Shown here: positions 7,335 through 16,409 of the stretch, piece by piece
Position numbering within the stretch: the stretch's first letter is position 1
Layout: the number at the start of each line of letters is the position of its first letter
Assembly: GCF_000422905.1 (NCBI RefSeq)
Contig: NZ_AUGY01000054.1
Location: 1-54,852, forward strand
Direction of reading: 5' to 3'
Length of the DNA stretch: 54,852 nucleotides
From: Paenibacillus alginolyticus DSM 5050 = NBRC 15375
GTDB taxonomy: Bacteria; Bacillota; Bacilli; Paenibacillales; NBRC-103111
Program-made: the position numbers and the translations under genes
The notes under the pieces: generated by a model
Told to the model about the DNA's origin: nothing
Seen by the model: the letters and a program-made list of their open reading frames with translations, nothing else
Databases searched by the model: none

Positions 7335-8468
7335 TTAGTTGATTGCATACGAGGCGCTAATGTAATAGTAATTAAACGTAGATCCGAAGTTCGCAAAGGA
7401 AGCCTTTAATCTGTCATTCGTATGAGCACTGAACAGCATTGTAACACCATCGTTTGCTACGACAAACATCACGTGCGAACCGTTTGTCTCAAAAATCCAA
7501 CCGCCGGCAGAGACTCCGGATTTCGTAGTTTGATAAAAGTAGCCTTTTGTATCGACCATGTATTGTTTCAAACCATTGCTAATCGACTGTCCGGTATTGA
7601 CCCATGCGATCGCTTCCGGTTTCCAAGTGGTATCTACTGGTATACCGCCTGCAGAAATGGCTTGTGAGACGTAGTTTGCACAGTCAACTCCACCACTCTC
7701 TGTGTGATGAGCATATCCTGGGTTCCATTTTGATTCATTGAAGCCATTAGGTACTTCAGAAGTCCATGTGTTTGCGTAATCCCTTGCGGCAAGTCGATCA
7801 TATTGAATGATAATGGATTGAGGAGTAATAACTCCTGCCGAATTTGTATTGGCTTTCATAACATTTTTTTTGTTTACAGTTATGGCATCAGTTAAATCAT
7901 CTTCGCCATGTTTAGAAATTGTAGCATCTGTTGCCGGAATGAATGCTGTTGCCGGTACCCAATCCAAGAAATCCAGAAATTCTAACTTAGCATTTTTCAA
8001 ATCAAGTTTGTCGTTAACAACATTTGCAGTAATCCTGAAGGAATCATTTTGTTCTTGGGCAACGCCAATATACGTGCCGATTTCTTTGGATTTGTCGTTT
8101 ACAACTTGTTCTGCGTCAGTAACATTGGCGGCCTTTGCTATCTTCAGATCTGATAATTTCTTTTTCAAACCCTTTACATAAGGTACATCATCAACTGTCT
8201 TCGCCTTTAACGTCTTTGTTAAAGATATATCAACTTGCGCAGTAAGCACGTTGTTTTGAAGCGTGTAATTCCGAACAGTCAATTTAGTAGAGTTTATTGT
8301 GTAGTAAGGGACGTAAGCAGTTTTTACGAAAGACTCCACATCATTTTTAATCGCATTTTGGAGAGCATCGTCCTTCGTAGTGCTTGGTCCAGCAGAATTA
8401 GCAAAAGCTGTTGCTGACGTAAAAGTGGTCAACATCAATGCAGTTAAAAGTACTTTTTTCATTATCAT
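7335..8468 (-). CDS. Exported Amidase_6 (putative amidase domain) protein
   Basis: The minus-strand ATG at 8468 lies downstream of GAGGAGG; MKK at 8462 is an alternative. A signal peptide ends near ATAFA. Residues about 28-215 form an exported N-terminal region with a cystatin-like strand-rich pattern. The C-terminal 150 residues contain YDRLAARDYANTWTS, WNPGYAHHTESGGVDCANYV and later GSHVMFVVAN, the pattern of the Amidase_6 family (PF12671), where the cysteine in DCANYVSQ is the likely nucleophile and the histidine of GSHV a second catalytic residue. Members occur widely in Bacillus and Paenibacillus and are thought to act on peptide or cell-wall amide bonds; the substrate is not known. It stands alone, convergent with the SLH gene. 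Confidence 0.8.
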   Translation of the reverse strand: MIMKKVLLTALMLTTFTSATAFANSAGPSTTKDDALQNAIKNDVESFVKTAYVPYYTINSTKLTVRNYTLQNNVLTAQVDISLTKTLKAKTVDDVPYVKGLKKKLSDLKIAKAANVTDAEQVVNDKSKEIGTYIGVAQEQNDSFRITANVVNDKLDLKNAKLEFLDFLDWVPATAFIPATDATISKHGEDDLTDAITVNKKNVMKANTNSAGVITPQSIIIQYDRLAARDYANTWTSEVPNGFNESKWNPGYAHHTESGGVDCANYVSQAISAGGIPVDTTWKPEAIAWVNTGQSISNGLKQYMVDTKGYFYQTTKSGVSAGGWIFETNGSHVMFVVANDGVTMLFSAHTNDRLKASFANFGSTFNYYYISASYAIN

Positions 8469-8993
8469 AAAATGAAAATCCTCCTCATAATTTTTTTATA
8501 CAATAATAAACGCTATTTATGAAAAAAACCGTAATAATTTTTGAGAATTCCACCTCCGTATGATCTATCTGACATGAATAACTTAAAGAGCTGCCTTACC
8601 CTTATTTCTCCTTTAGTGTAAGGCAATTTAGAACAACTCACTACAGGCAAACCGAGGACAAAGTGCTAGAATCTTAGAGACATATTCTTGATTTTTCTGA
8701 TTTTTGCATTCAAATGGTTGGATTCTTTGTTTTTTCAACAGGGCAGCCTCATTTAGTTAACCTGGCAGGAATCTTAAAATCTATTCCTTTCCACTATGTA
8801 TCAGAAATTTTATATTGAATGTATCTTAGTTTATACTCTTCCATTATGCTTTTTTCTATTGATAAATGTAATTTGCTTCCTCGCTATAGTACATGATTTG
8901 AAGTACATTGAACTAACTCAGAACAATAGTTGAATAAACCGCGATCCTCTGGCAGCATAGTCTTAGAAGATCCGTTTAGCTCATGTAAAAAGT
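8469..8993. other. Gene-free AT-rich stretch
   Basis: This holds the amidase promoter region and then about 450 bases with no open frame or recognised RNA. A short hairpin (TGCCTTAC near 8592 and GTAAGGCA near 8618) is the only visible structure. Confidence 0.5.
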
Positions 8994-9137
8994 ACTTCAA
9001 AACTTATTTGTAATTCGGGTGTTAAACCGGAATATACTACTTCAAAACTTAATTTGTAAATCGATTTTGAAAGAAAAGCCAGCAAACCCTTGAGTTTGCT
9101 GGCTTCTTGCACTTCAAAACTTATTTGTCACCCAACA
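8994..9137. repeat. Tn7-like L-type end of unit E0 (three spaced sites)
   Basis: Three copies of ACTTCAAAACTTATTTGT or a close variant start at 8994, 9039 and 9111, offsets of 45 and 72 bases. The last runs into the tip CACCCAACA at 9137. Read from the tip inward on the minus strand the end begins TGTTGGGTGACAAATAAG, comparable with the Tn7 tip TGTGGGCGGACAATAAAG as I remember it. Three separated transposase sites are characteristic of the Tn7 left end. An 11-bp perfect hairpin (AGCCAGCAAAC, 9077-9104) sits between the second site and the tip site. Confidence 0.7.
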
Positions 9138-9145
9138 TTTCCAAC

Positions 9146-9212
9146 TGTTGGGTGACAAATAAGTTTTGAAGTAGACAATAAAGTCTTGAAGTGACAAATT
9201 AAGTTTTGAAGT
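9146..9212. repeat. Tn7-like R-type end of unit E1 (three contiguous sites)
   Basis: The tip TGTTGGGTGACAAATAAG at 9146 begins three directly adjoining sites, 9146-9172, 9173-9192 and 9193-9212, with a 20-base period, each ending TTGAAGT. The middle one contains GACAATAAAGTCTT, which I recall as the core of the TnsB sites in the Tn7 right end. Tightly packed sites are the mark of a Tn7 R end. The gap to the facing L tip is 8 bases (TTTCCAAC). A GGTGAA-type hairpin follows inside the unit at about 9222-9240. Confidence 0.7.
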
Positions 9213-9445
9213 AAGTAGGCTTTCACTCTATTGGGTGAACTCTTATTATATTTTCTTGTATTCTTAGATCTACTTTCTCTATCATTCTATTTAATTATTT
9301 CACTTAAATGAAACAGGGACAGTTGTACAAATTCTCCTTGAATAGTTTTTTGATGAGACTACTGCTCGGACAGGTATCCCACGCAATTCTACTTCTTTGA
9401 TCATATATATAGAAATATGATATGAATTTAAAAGGAGGATACCTC

Positions 9446-10738
9446 ATGGCTGTTTTAGATACTGGCCCAATTGATAACAGGGCCGTCTCGAGGACAAAAC
9501 AACTGGTTATTCGGGTTTCAAACGGAGGAAGAGACCCTGCGTCCGCTGCTATCGAAGTCTACACACTTACTTCAACAGGGGAAGGATTTAGCTCCCGATC
9601 GTTATATGATCTTAGGTTCTTCTATTTGCCTCCAATCGGCTCGCCGTACAGTGTGTTCACGCATACCGCATTCGCCAATCCAGATGTTTTCGGCGTTCGC
9701 ATGATTTCAAGCGGACTTGGAGGCAGCAATGTCTCCGTTACAGTCACTGAACTGGACAGCGACGGTCAAACTGTTCAGGATCGCATTCTGGAAGGTGAAG
9801 GAGCCCTGATTCCGGACTTATTATTTGCCTACAATGCCAATAATGGTGATGACACCATTACCGTCATCAATATGGAAGCTAATACCATCAACGCCACCAT
9901 CCCCTTGCCCGCAGGCAGCAGTCCACTCGGCATTGCCATAACTCCTGACGGTACCCGCGCTTATGTCGCGAATTTTGGAACTGATTCCGTTTCAGTTATT
10001 GATACGGGGTCAAATACAATAATTGATACCATTTCCCTGCCGGCGGGGAGTCTACCCACCTCAATTGCCATCACGCCCGACAGCTTTCGTGCCTATGTAA
10101 CCCACTTCACGGATGCCGTTTCGGTCATCGATACAGTTACAAACACACTCATTGCCACAATTCCGTTTCCTGCAGGCAGCCGACCTTTGGGGATTGCAAT
10201 TACACCTGACGGTACACGGGCTTACGTTACAGATAATGGGAATAACACGGTATCTGTTATCAGCAGGCAGACCAACGTTATTATTGCAACCATCCCTTTG
10301 CTCGCAGGCAATGGTCCCAGTGGCATCGCCATCACACCAGATGGCAGCCGTTCCTACTTAACTAATCAAAACTCCGACAACGTTTCGGTGATTGATACAG
10401 GGACCAATACGGAGATCACAACCATTCCATTGGCACCTGGTGCTGTTCCCTTTGAAATCGCGATTAGCCCGGATGGGTCGAGAGCCTATGTAGCCAGCAA
10501 TTTGAATCACACCGTAACTGTGATCAACTTAAGAACGAATGAAGTTATGACGGAGATTCTGACCGGCGGCCAGCCGGTTTCCGTTGACGTGACCCCAGAC
10601 AATAGACGCGTTTATGTGGCAATTCAAGCCAGCAACGTCGTTTCAGTGATTGACGCAGCAAGTCAGACGGTGATAGCTGTCCTACCTGGAGGGAGTGCAC
10701 CGAGATCTGTGAAGATTACTCCAATCTTGCTATTTTGA
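9446..10738 (+). CDS. YVTN-type beta-propeller repeat protein
   Basis: ATG 9446 follows AAAGGAGG; an upstream ATG at 9422 has no such site. Residues 1-115 form an N-terminal beta domain without a signal peptide. From about residue 125 the chain consists of roughly seven repeats of about 43 residues of the form TIPLPAGSSPLGIAITPDGT, RAYVANFGTDSVSVIDTGSN. These are YVTN/YncE-type propeller blades; such proteins bind ligands or scaffold others and are often surface-associated. Nothing indicates an enzyme active site. No neighbour shares its transcript: it sits alone between two Tn7-like ends with a hairpin just after it. Base composition (more G+C) differs from the AT-rich flanks, consistent with transfer. 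Confidence 0.8.
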   Translation: MAVLDTGPIDNRAVSRTKQLVIRVSNGGRDPASAAIEVYTLTSTGEGFSSRSLYDLRFFYLPPIGSPYSVFTHTAFANPDVFGVRMISSGLGGSNVSVTVTELDSDGQTVQDRILEGEGALIPDLLFAYNANNGDDTITVINMEANTINATIPLPAGSSPLGIAITPDGTRAYVANFGTDSVSVIDTGSNTIIDTISLPAGSLPTSIAITPDSFRAYVTHFTDAVSVIDTVTNTLIATIPFPAGSRPLGIAITPDGTRAYVTDNGNNTVSVISRQTNVIIATIPLLAGNGPSGIAITPDGSRSYLTNQNSDNVSVIDTGTNTEITTIPLAPGAVPFEIAISPDGSRAYVASNLNHTVTVINLRTNEVMTEILTGGQPVSVDVTPDNRRVYVAIQASNVVSVIDAASQTVIAVLPGGSAPRSVKITPILLF

Positions 10739-10747
10739 TTTGAGCAT

Positions 10748-10768
10748 CTTTCAAGCGGAAACGCTTGT
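10748..10768 (+). terminator. Hairpin after the beta-propeller gene
   Basis: CAAGCG and CGCTTG pair around a GAAA tetraloop a few bases after the stop codon. The following bases are only weakly T-rich, so termination strength is uncertain. Confidence 0.35.
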
Positions 10769-10803
10769 TGATAGAGACCTATAGATGCATTTATGTAAAA
10801 AGT

Positions 10804-10947
10804 ACTTCAAAACTTATATGTAAATCTGCATTTTTAGCTAGAAAAACCACTTCAAAATTTTATTTGTAAATCACTTTTATAAGAAAAGCCAGCAAACCCT
10901 TGAGTTTGCTGGCTTCTTGCACTTCAAAACTTATTTGTCACCCAACA
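10804..10947. repeat. Tn7-like L-type end of unit E1
   Basis: Sites start at 10804, 10849 and 10921, with the same 45- and 72-base offsets as at 8994-9137. The tip is CACCCAACA at 10947. The AGCCAGCAAAC hairpin is conserved between the second site and the tip site although the other spacer bases have diverged. Confidence 0.7.
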
Positions 10948-10952
10948 CTTTC

Positions 10953-11020
10953 TATTGGGTGACAAATAAGTTTTGAAGTAGACAATTAAGTTTTTAAGTA
11001 ACAAATAATGTTTTGAAGTA
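10953..11020. repeat. Tn7-like R-type end of unit E2
   Basis: Tip TATTGGGTGACAAATAAG at 10953 (second base changed from G), then contiguous sites 10980-10999 and 11000-11019. The gap from the facing L tip is exactly 5 bases (CTTTC), the length of a Tn7 target duplication. Confidence 0.65.
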
Positions 11021-11233
11021 AAACTCGAAAAACTGTGCATCATATTTTTGGTTTCCTCAATTACTGGCTGTGGTTTTTTTTAGTGAAAGGGCAGTTTACT
11101 ATGATATGTGGTGTTAATCATAGAAGCGAAAGACGGCTAAAGTCGTTATATGCATAGTGAAATGTCGTCAAAACGGTAGCTAAGATGGTTGGAATCCTAT
11201 ATGATTTACATTGGCGTACTAATGAATAAAGAC

Positions 11234-11266
11234 GGACTGCTGAGAGTATTCTCGGCGGTCCTTTTA
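11234..11266 (+). terminator. Terminator-like hairpin upstream of the sensor kinase
   Basis: GGACTGCTGAG pairs with CTCGGCGGTCC (two G-U pairs) and is followed by TTTTAG. It could stop read-through from upstream or attenuate the kinase transcript. Confidence 0.4.
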
Positions 11267-11291
11267 GATTTCCAGAAGGGAGAGACATTAG

Positions 11292-13031
11292 ATGGGACTG
11301 CGGCTTCCGCATATAGCATGGAATTCCATTCGGTTCAAGCTAGTAGCCGGGCTGCTCTTTGTGACAGTTCCTCTCATCACGCTACTGATCTATAATAATT
11401 TCTACAGCATTCATGTCGTACACAATCAGGTGGCGTTGTCCATCAAAAATTTAATCTCTTTGTATGAGGGGCAAATTGATACCCAACTGCAAGATGCGGA
11501 TCGAAATTTGATCAGCTTAGTAACTTCGGATAATGATATCCGTTCAATGAATACTCCTAATTCGGAGGACGAATATCAGCTGGCCAAACATAGCGTTTCG
11601 GATAAACTAACTAACAATATTATTCTTTATAAATCGGTCGATGCTTTTTTTGTGTATTCACAGTCAAGGCAGGATTTGTTGGACGTTTTCAAAGCATCAG
11701 TTACATTTCAAGAGAGGGACCATGTCGAGCAATATTTACATCGTTTGCTGAGCGAACGTCCTAATCTCGCTGAGATCCGCGGTAGCGGCTGGTTTGTTCA
11801 GAAAATCGGACAAGACTATTACATGTTGCGCGTCATTCAATCGGATGATCTGTATATTGGAGCATGGGTCAACGCTAAGACACTGCTCATGCCGTTGAAT
11901 CTAATTAATTTGGGCAGCGAAGGGAGCGCTCTTTTTGTAACAAATCAAGGGGAGTTGATGGTCAGCACCAATCCATTGGCTGATGAAAACATTGATTTCT
12001 CGAAAAGCTTTCAGCAGTTTTATATATCGGGAAGCAAGAATAACTTGCTAATTGTCGGGGAGCCCTCGCAAAAAGGCGACTTTAACCTGGTAGCGGTTAT
12101 TCCGGATAAACAAATTTTACAAAATTTGCCTAGTTTGACGCGCATCATAGAGTTGATTTCACTTGCCTCCATTGTGCTTATACCGATAAGTCTTTTTTTT
12201 CTCCGCCACATTCTGCTCGTTCCGCTTAAACGGATGATTGCAGTTATGAGAAGGATCAATGATGGAAACGTGAACGTTCGAATCGAGTCTTATCCGGCTT
12301 CTGATGAATTTCTATTGGTCAACCAAACCTTTAACCGCATGATGTCGCAAATCGAAGAGTTGAAAATCAATGTGTACGAAGAACAGCTTAGTAAGCACAA
12401 AGTGGAGCTTCAGCACTTGCAGCTGCAGATTAACCCGCATTTTTTCATGAATTCTTTGAACATCCTGTTTAATCTGGCTCAAGTGAAAAACTACGAATTA
12501 ATTCAGGAAATGACATTATGTCTTGTCCAGTATTTCAGATTCATGTTTCGAAGTAATTTGACGTTTGTTACGTTGCGGGAAGAATTGCAACATGTCCGAA
12601 ACTATATCCGGATTCAGGAGCTCCGGTTTCCAAACAGCTTAACTTGTACGATCGATTCGCCCGATTTCCTGGTAAATATTCCGATCCCCCCCTTGGTGAT
12701 TCAAACCTTTTTGGAAAATTCCATCAAGCACAGTGTCACGCTGGACAAACCCGTGCATATTTCCGTTGCCATCGATTTGTTGGAAACCGGACTGGAGCCC
12801 TATATCGAAATCATCATTCGCGATACTGGCAAAGGATTTTTGGAAGATGTATTAGCCGAGATTCGTTCTGGAAACCGAGTGGTCGACGAACAAGGCGAAC
12901 ATATTGGTATTTGGAACGTTCGTAAGCGATTGCAACTGTTATATGGAGAGCATGCGGCCATATCCTGTTACAATGGTTTCCCTAGCGGCGCTGTTATAGA
13001 AATCAAGCTTCCATATCAATCGGAAAGATAG
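11292..13031 (+). CDS. YesM-type sensor histidine kinase
   Basis: ATG 11292 follows AAGGGAGAG. Residues about 16-37 and 285-306 are membrane segments enclosing a Cache-like extracellular sensor of about 245 residues. Next come HAMP (about 307-360), a His_kinase domain with LQINPHFFMNSLNILFNL, where H is the phospho-acceptor, and a HATPase_c domain with FLENSIKHSV (N box) and DTGKGF (G1). At 579 residues the length is normal for this family, which senses sugars or sugar-bound binding proteins outside the cell. It is followed 17 bases later by its response regulator and then by the transporter and glycosidases, so it most likely controls that cluster. Confidence 0.93.
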   Translation: MGLRLPHIAWNSIRFKLVAGLLFVTVPLITLLIYNNFYSIHVVHNQVALSIKNLISLYEGQIDTQLQDADRNLISLVTSDNDIRSMNTPNSEDEYQLAKHSVSDKLTNNIILYKSVDAFFVYSQSRQDLLDVFKASVTFQERDHVEQYLHRLLSERPNLAEIRGSGWFVQKIGQDYYMLRVIQSDDLYIGAWVNAKTLLMPLNLINLGSEGSALFVTNQGELMVSTNPLADENIDFSKSFQQFYISGSKNNLLIVGEPSQKGDFNLVAVIPDKQILQNLPSLTRIIELISLASIVLIPISLFFLRHILLVPLKRMIAVMRRINDGNVNVRIESYPASDEFLLVNQTFNRMMSQIEELKINVYEEQLSKHKVELQHLQLQINPHFFMNSLNILFNLAQVKNYELIQEMTLCLVQYFRFMFRSNLTFVTLREELQHVRNYIRIQELRFPNSLTCTIDSPDFLVNIPIPPLVIQTFLENSIKHSVTLDKPVHISVAIDLLETGLEPYIEIIIRDTGKGFLEDVLAEIRSGNRVVDEQGEHIGIWNVRKRLQLLYGEHAAISCYNGFPSGAVIEIKLPYQSER

Positions 13032-13048
13032 GAAAGGGGTTCCCTAGT

Positions 13049-14656
13049 ATGCTTCAATTATTGATTGTAGACGATGAAATTCATGCTGTTGAAGGAGTCC
13101 GGTCGGGAGTCGAGTGGCAGAAGCTTGGTATAACCGCAGTATTCTCGGCTTTTACCGTAAAACAAGCGAAAGAGCTGTTCGAAAATGAGCGAATCGATAT
13201 TATGCTCTGCGATATCGAGATGCCGCAAGTATCGGGACTGGAACTGGCGGAATGGGTTATGGAACGATATCCGAGCACCGCGATGATTTTCTTGACCTGC
13301 CATGCTGATTTCAAATATGCCCAACAAGCTCTCCAGTTAGGGAGTCTCGACTACATTCTCAAGCCGATTCCTTTCGATGAGTTGGAAAAAACGATCCTCA
13401 AAGCGGTCGAGAAAATCAATAAAGATTCGGAATTAGTTGAATTCAGCCAATATGGCCAATTCTGGTTCCAACATCAACCAATGCTGATTGAGCGGTTCTG
13501 GCTGGATATCATCAACCAGACGATACCGCCCAGAGCGGAGTCAGTAAGTCGAGCCGCGGCGGATCGCAACATTCCTTATGCCGAGAAAATGACATTTGCC
13601 CCGGTGCTAATTAGTATGCAGAGATGGCACAAGCATGTGACGATGCGCGAAGAGAAGATATTGGAATATGCACTAACAAATACGGCTGAGGAAATCATTC
13701 TGGAGAACAAAAAAAACGGACAAATTATAACGTTAAACAGCGGAAGATTGCTAGCTATCTTATCTGCCGAAAGTTATTCCGACATCGAGCTGTTGTTGAA
13801 GCAATCTTGCGAACGTTACATTGACGCCTGCAGGAAGTATTTTTACTGCGATATTTCCTGTTATATTGGTGAAAAAGTACACGGTCACGAAATGTTTGAG
13901 ATGGTAAAACGACTTGGTGAAAATGAGAAAAACAACGTGGCCTATAACAATAAGATTTTCCTGCTTTCCGGGGATCAATTACAACCTGTTAGTAGACAAC
14001 TCCCCGACATGAGCACGTGGTCTATTATGCTGAAGGAGGGGGAGTTCGCTAAAGTATTGGAAGAAGCAACTTCTTTTTTGGATCTGTTGTTGGGGCAGAA
14101 TGGCTTGGATGCCAACCTGCTCCGCCAGTTTTACCAGGATTTTCAGCAAGCGATGTATTATATGCTCCAGATGAAAGGTATTCAAGCTCACCAATTGTTT
14201 AGCAATACTATCTCGCTGGAGTTTTCCGCAAACGCGACCCGCTCGGTAACCGATCTGATCGCATGGATGAACCACGTTGTAAGCAAAGCGATGGCGTATG
14301 TGAACACAGTTGAACAATCTTTCAGTGTTGTCCAAAGAGTTATTAGCTACATTAAGCAGCATATTGCAGAAGACTTGTCGAGGGAAGAGATTGCGAATCA
14401 CGTGTTTTTGAATCCGGACTATTTGACCCGGATCTTTAAAAAGGAAACGGGCATGGCCGTATCGGATTATCTGTTTCACGAACGGCTCAAGATTGCCCAG
14501 AAACTGCTTGCGAAAACCGATATGCCGATCAGCGCCGTGGCATCGCATATCGGGTATGCGAATTTCTCCCATTTCTCCCGGATGTTCAAGAAGCATAACG
14601 ACCTGAATCCGATTGAATACCGCCAACTGCACCAATCACTTCAAAGTGAAAGGTAG
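13049..14656 (+). CDS. YesN-type AraC-family response regulator
   Basis: ATG 13049 follows GAAAGGGG. Residues 1-125 are a receiver domain with VDDE, phospho-acceptor D55 in MLCDIEMP and the conserved lysine in YILKPI. A long middle region of about 300 residues typical of YesN follows. The last 100 residues are an AraC double helix-turn-helix (DLSREEIANHVFLNPDYLTRIF, then AVASHIGYANFSHFSRMF). At 535 residues it is full length. It partners the kinase upstream and should activate the promoter(s) of the downstream lipoprotein, GH2, permease and GH3 genes. Confidence 0.93.
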   Translation: MLQLLIVDDEIHAVEGVRSGVEWQKLGITAVFSAFTVKQAKELFENERIDIMLCDIEMPQVSGLELAEWVMERYPSTAMIFLTCHADFKYAQQALQLGSLDYILKPIPFDELEKTILKAVEKINKDSELVEFSQYGQFWFQHQPMLIERFWLDIINQTIPPRAESVSRAAADRNIPYAEKMTFAPVLISMQRWHKHVTMREEKILEYALTNTAEEIILENKKNGQIITLNSGRLLAILSAESYSDIELLLKQSCERYIDACRKYFYCDISCYIGEKVHGHEMFEMVKRLGENEKNNVAYNNKIFLLSGDQLQPVSRQLPDMSTWSIMLKEGEFAKVLEEATSFLDLLLGQNGLDANLLRQFYQDFQQAMYYMLQMKGIQAHQLFSNTISLEFSANATRSVTDLIAWMNHVVSKAMAYVNTVEQSFSVVQRVISYIKQHIAEDLSREEIANHVFLNPDYLTRIFKKETGMAVSDYLFHERLKIAQKLLAKTDMPISAVASHIGYANFSHFSRMFKKHNDLNPIEYRQLHQSLQSER

Positions 14657-14798
14657 TCGGCAAATGCACAGCGAAAAGTCGTGAGCGGAGTAGAGCCGAA
14701 TCTGCAGCAAAAGTAAAATAGAGATATGCTTGCTGAAGATCCCGAGTATCGCAAACGGTTTCAGTAGGCAAATGCCAACTAGTAAATGGGGGAGTACT

Positions 14799-16304
14799 AT
14801 GAAGAAGAGATTCATGTCCGCAAGCGCACTCATTATAGGGTCTATGCTTTTTCTATCCGCATGCGGCAACAATAGTGGAGATACGGCACCAGTAGCCGGG
14901 GATAAAACGGCAAAGCCGGAGGAAAAACCGACGGAACTGACTGTTGCTTTTCCGATTTTCGGTGCAGTGCCTAAGGATTTGTCCTTGGTGCAGGATTCCA
15001 TTAATCAAATCACACAGAAAAAAATCAATGCAACTGTGAAGTTGACGCCGATCAGCTTTGGGAACTGGGATCAGCAAATTAACCTGATGTTGAGCAGCAG
15101 CGAAAAGCTGGATTTAATGTTTGTTGGAGGCAACAATTACAGCAGTTATGTTTCCAAAGGTCAAATTGTTGCCCTTAGCAAACTGCTCGAACAGCATGGC
15201 CAAGGAATAGCAAAAGCGATGGATCCGGCCTACTTGAATGCAGCCAAGATTTCTGGATCAATCTACGCAATTCCAACTGTCCGCGACTTTGCCGCGTATA
15301 ATGGTCTGACAATGCGGAAGGATTTGGTCGACAAGTATCAAATCGATGTCAGTAAAATTCGTACGCTAGACGATGTGGAGGCCACATTGAAAACGATCAA
15401 GGAGAAAGAGCCAAATGTGACGCCGCTGATTCCAGGCAATATCGGCAGAACGATGCTCGATTCGTATCGGACGTTCGATATGCTCGGTGATTCTCTCGGC
15501 GTTCTTCCGAATTTTGATAATAACCTCAAAGTAGTCAATTTGTATGAAACGGAGGAATATGCTCAGTTTGTCAAGAAGATGAGGAACTGGTACACATCTG
15601 GCTTGATTCTGAAAGACGCCGCAACGAACAAAACTTCTCAGTTTGATTTGATTAAGTCTAACCGCGGATTCGCCTATTTCTCCAATATGAAGCCAGGGTT
15701 TGAGCAGCAGGAAACGAAGAGCAGCGGTGTGCCGGTTGTCACAGCAAGCTTGCTTCAGCCTGTTTCTACAACAACGAACGTCACTGGTGTCATGTGGGGG
15801 ATACCAATTAACTCCAAGACACCGGAAAAAGCCATGGATTTCCTTAATCTGATGTATTCGGACAAAGATATCGTCAACCTGTTCGATTGGGGTGTGGAAG
15901 GGAAACACTATGTCAAATCGGACAATGTCATCGACTACCCTCAAGGCGCTGACGCCAAAACCTCGGGCTACAGCCTGAATATGGGATATATGTTCGGTAA
16001 TCAATTCCTGTCCTATGTATTTAAGGGTGACGATCCAAAAATTTGGGAGAAGATGGATCAATTCAACAAATCGGCATTAAAGTCGAAGGCGTTGGGCTTT
16101 ACGTTCGACGCAAATCCGGTCAAGGCTGAATATGCTGCGGTAACCAACGTGGTTACGCAGTACAAGCTTCCGCTAGAGACGGGGGGTGTCGATCCGGAGA
16201 AAATCTTGCCAGAGTTTATCTCCAAGCTGAAATCCGCCGGAATTGACAAAATTATCGCAGAGAAGCAAAAGCAGCTCGACGAGTGGGCGAAAAAAAGTAA
16301 GTAA
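14799..16304 (+). CDS. Sugar ABC transporter substrate-binding lipoprotein (LplA/DUF3502 type)
   Basis: ATG 14799 follows GGGGGAG and gives a proper lipoprotein signal with lipobox LSAC (C22), giving 502 residues; an upstream in-frame ATG at 14730 would lack it. The body shows the extracellular solute-binding fold with QQINLMLSSSEKLDLMFVGG near the N-terminus and a DUF3502 C-terminus (FTFDANPVKAEYAAVTNV through the lysine-rich end). Proteins of this class bind oligosaccharides and pair with LplB/LplC-type permeases, both present downstream at 18871 and 19815. The ATPase of the transporter is not encoded here and is probably a shared MsmX-like protein. A hairpin after the gene probably sets a higher level of this subunit. 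Confidence 0.9.
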   Translation: MKKRFMSASALIIGSMLFLSACGNNSGDTAPVAGDKTAKPEEKPTELTVAFPIFGAVPKDLSLVQDSINQITQKKINATVKLTPISFGNWDQQINLMLSSSEKLDLMFVGGNNYSSYVSKGQIVALSKLLEQHGQGIAKAMDPAYLNAAKISGSIYAIPTVRDFAAYNGLTMRKDLVDKYQIDVSKIRTLDDVEATLKTIKEKEPNVTPLIPGNIGRTMLDSYRTFDMLGDSLGVLPNFDNNLKVVNLYETEEYAQFVKKMRNWYTSGLILKDAATNKTSQFDLIKSNRGFAYFSNMKPGFEQQETKSSGVPVVTASLLQPVSTTTNVTGVMWGIPINSKTPEKAMDFLNLMYSDKDIVNLFDWGVEGKHYVKSDNVIDYPQGADAKTSGYSLNMGYMFGNQFLSYVFKGDDPKIWEKMDQFNKSALKSKALGFTFDANPVKAEYAAVTNVVTQYKLPLETGGVDPEKILPEFISKLKSAGIDKIIAEKQKQLDEWAKKSK

Positions 16305-16326
16305 TCATTTCGCACTTATTCATTTG

Positions 16327-16366
16327 CCCCGGTCAACATCCTTGTTGGTCGGGGAATTTTTTGACA
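16327..16366 (+). terminator. Hairpin between the lipoprotein and GH2 genes
   Basis: CCCCGGTCAAC faces GTTGGTCGGGG with one interior mismatch, followed by AATTTTTTG. It may end part of the transcripts after the binding protein. Confidence 0.65.
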
Positions 16367-16409
16367 GAAATACGATCATCAGAAATAACCACTGAAAGGG
16401 GAAATTATT

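Larger units (their letters stand above)
9146..10947. mobile_element. Unit E1: 1.8-kb Tn7-like-ended element carrying one beta-propeller gene
   Basis: Bounded on the left by the three-site compact end at 9146-9212 and on the right by the three-site spaced end at 10804-10947, in the opposite orientation as required for a transposon. It contains only the beta-propeller gene and no transposase, so it would depend on TnsABC supplied in trans. The boundaries rest on the end motifs; mobility is inference. Confidence 0.6.

Noticed and set aside
8994..9212. CRISPR-like regular repeats
   Set aside because: The repeats switch to inverted orientation halfway, the gaps are not spacer-like, and the same arrangement recurs three times; transposon ends explain it better.
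10748..10770. Possible CcpA (cre) site AAGCGGAAACGCTT
   Set aside because: It matches the cre consensus only in the centre, lies after a gene, and is explained as a hairpin with a GAAA loop.
11118..11312. 64-codon minus-strand frame before the sensor kinase
   Set aside because: No ribosome binding site or motif, and it overlaps the kinase start region and a hairpin.
13979..14635. 218-codon minus-strand frame inside the yesN-like gene
   Set aside because: Shadow of a strongly supported plus-strand gene; no motif and no ribosome binding site.
15366..16061. 231-codon minus-strand frame inside the lipoprotein gene
   Set aside because: Antisense shadow of a well-supported solute-binding protein.
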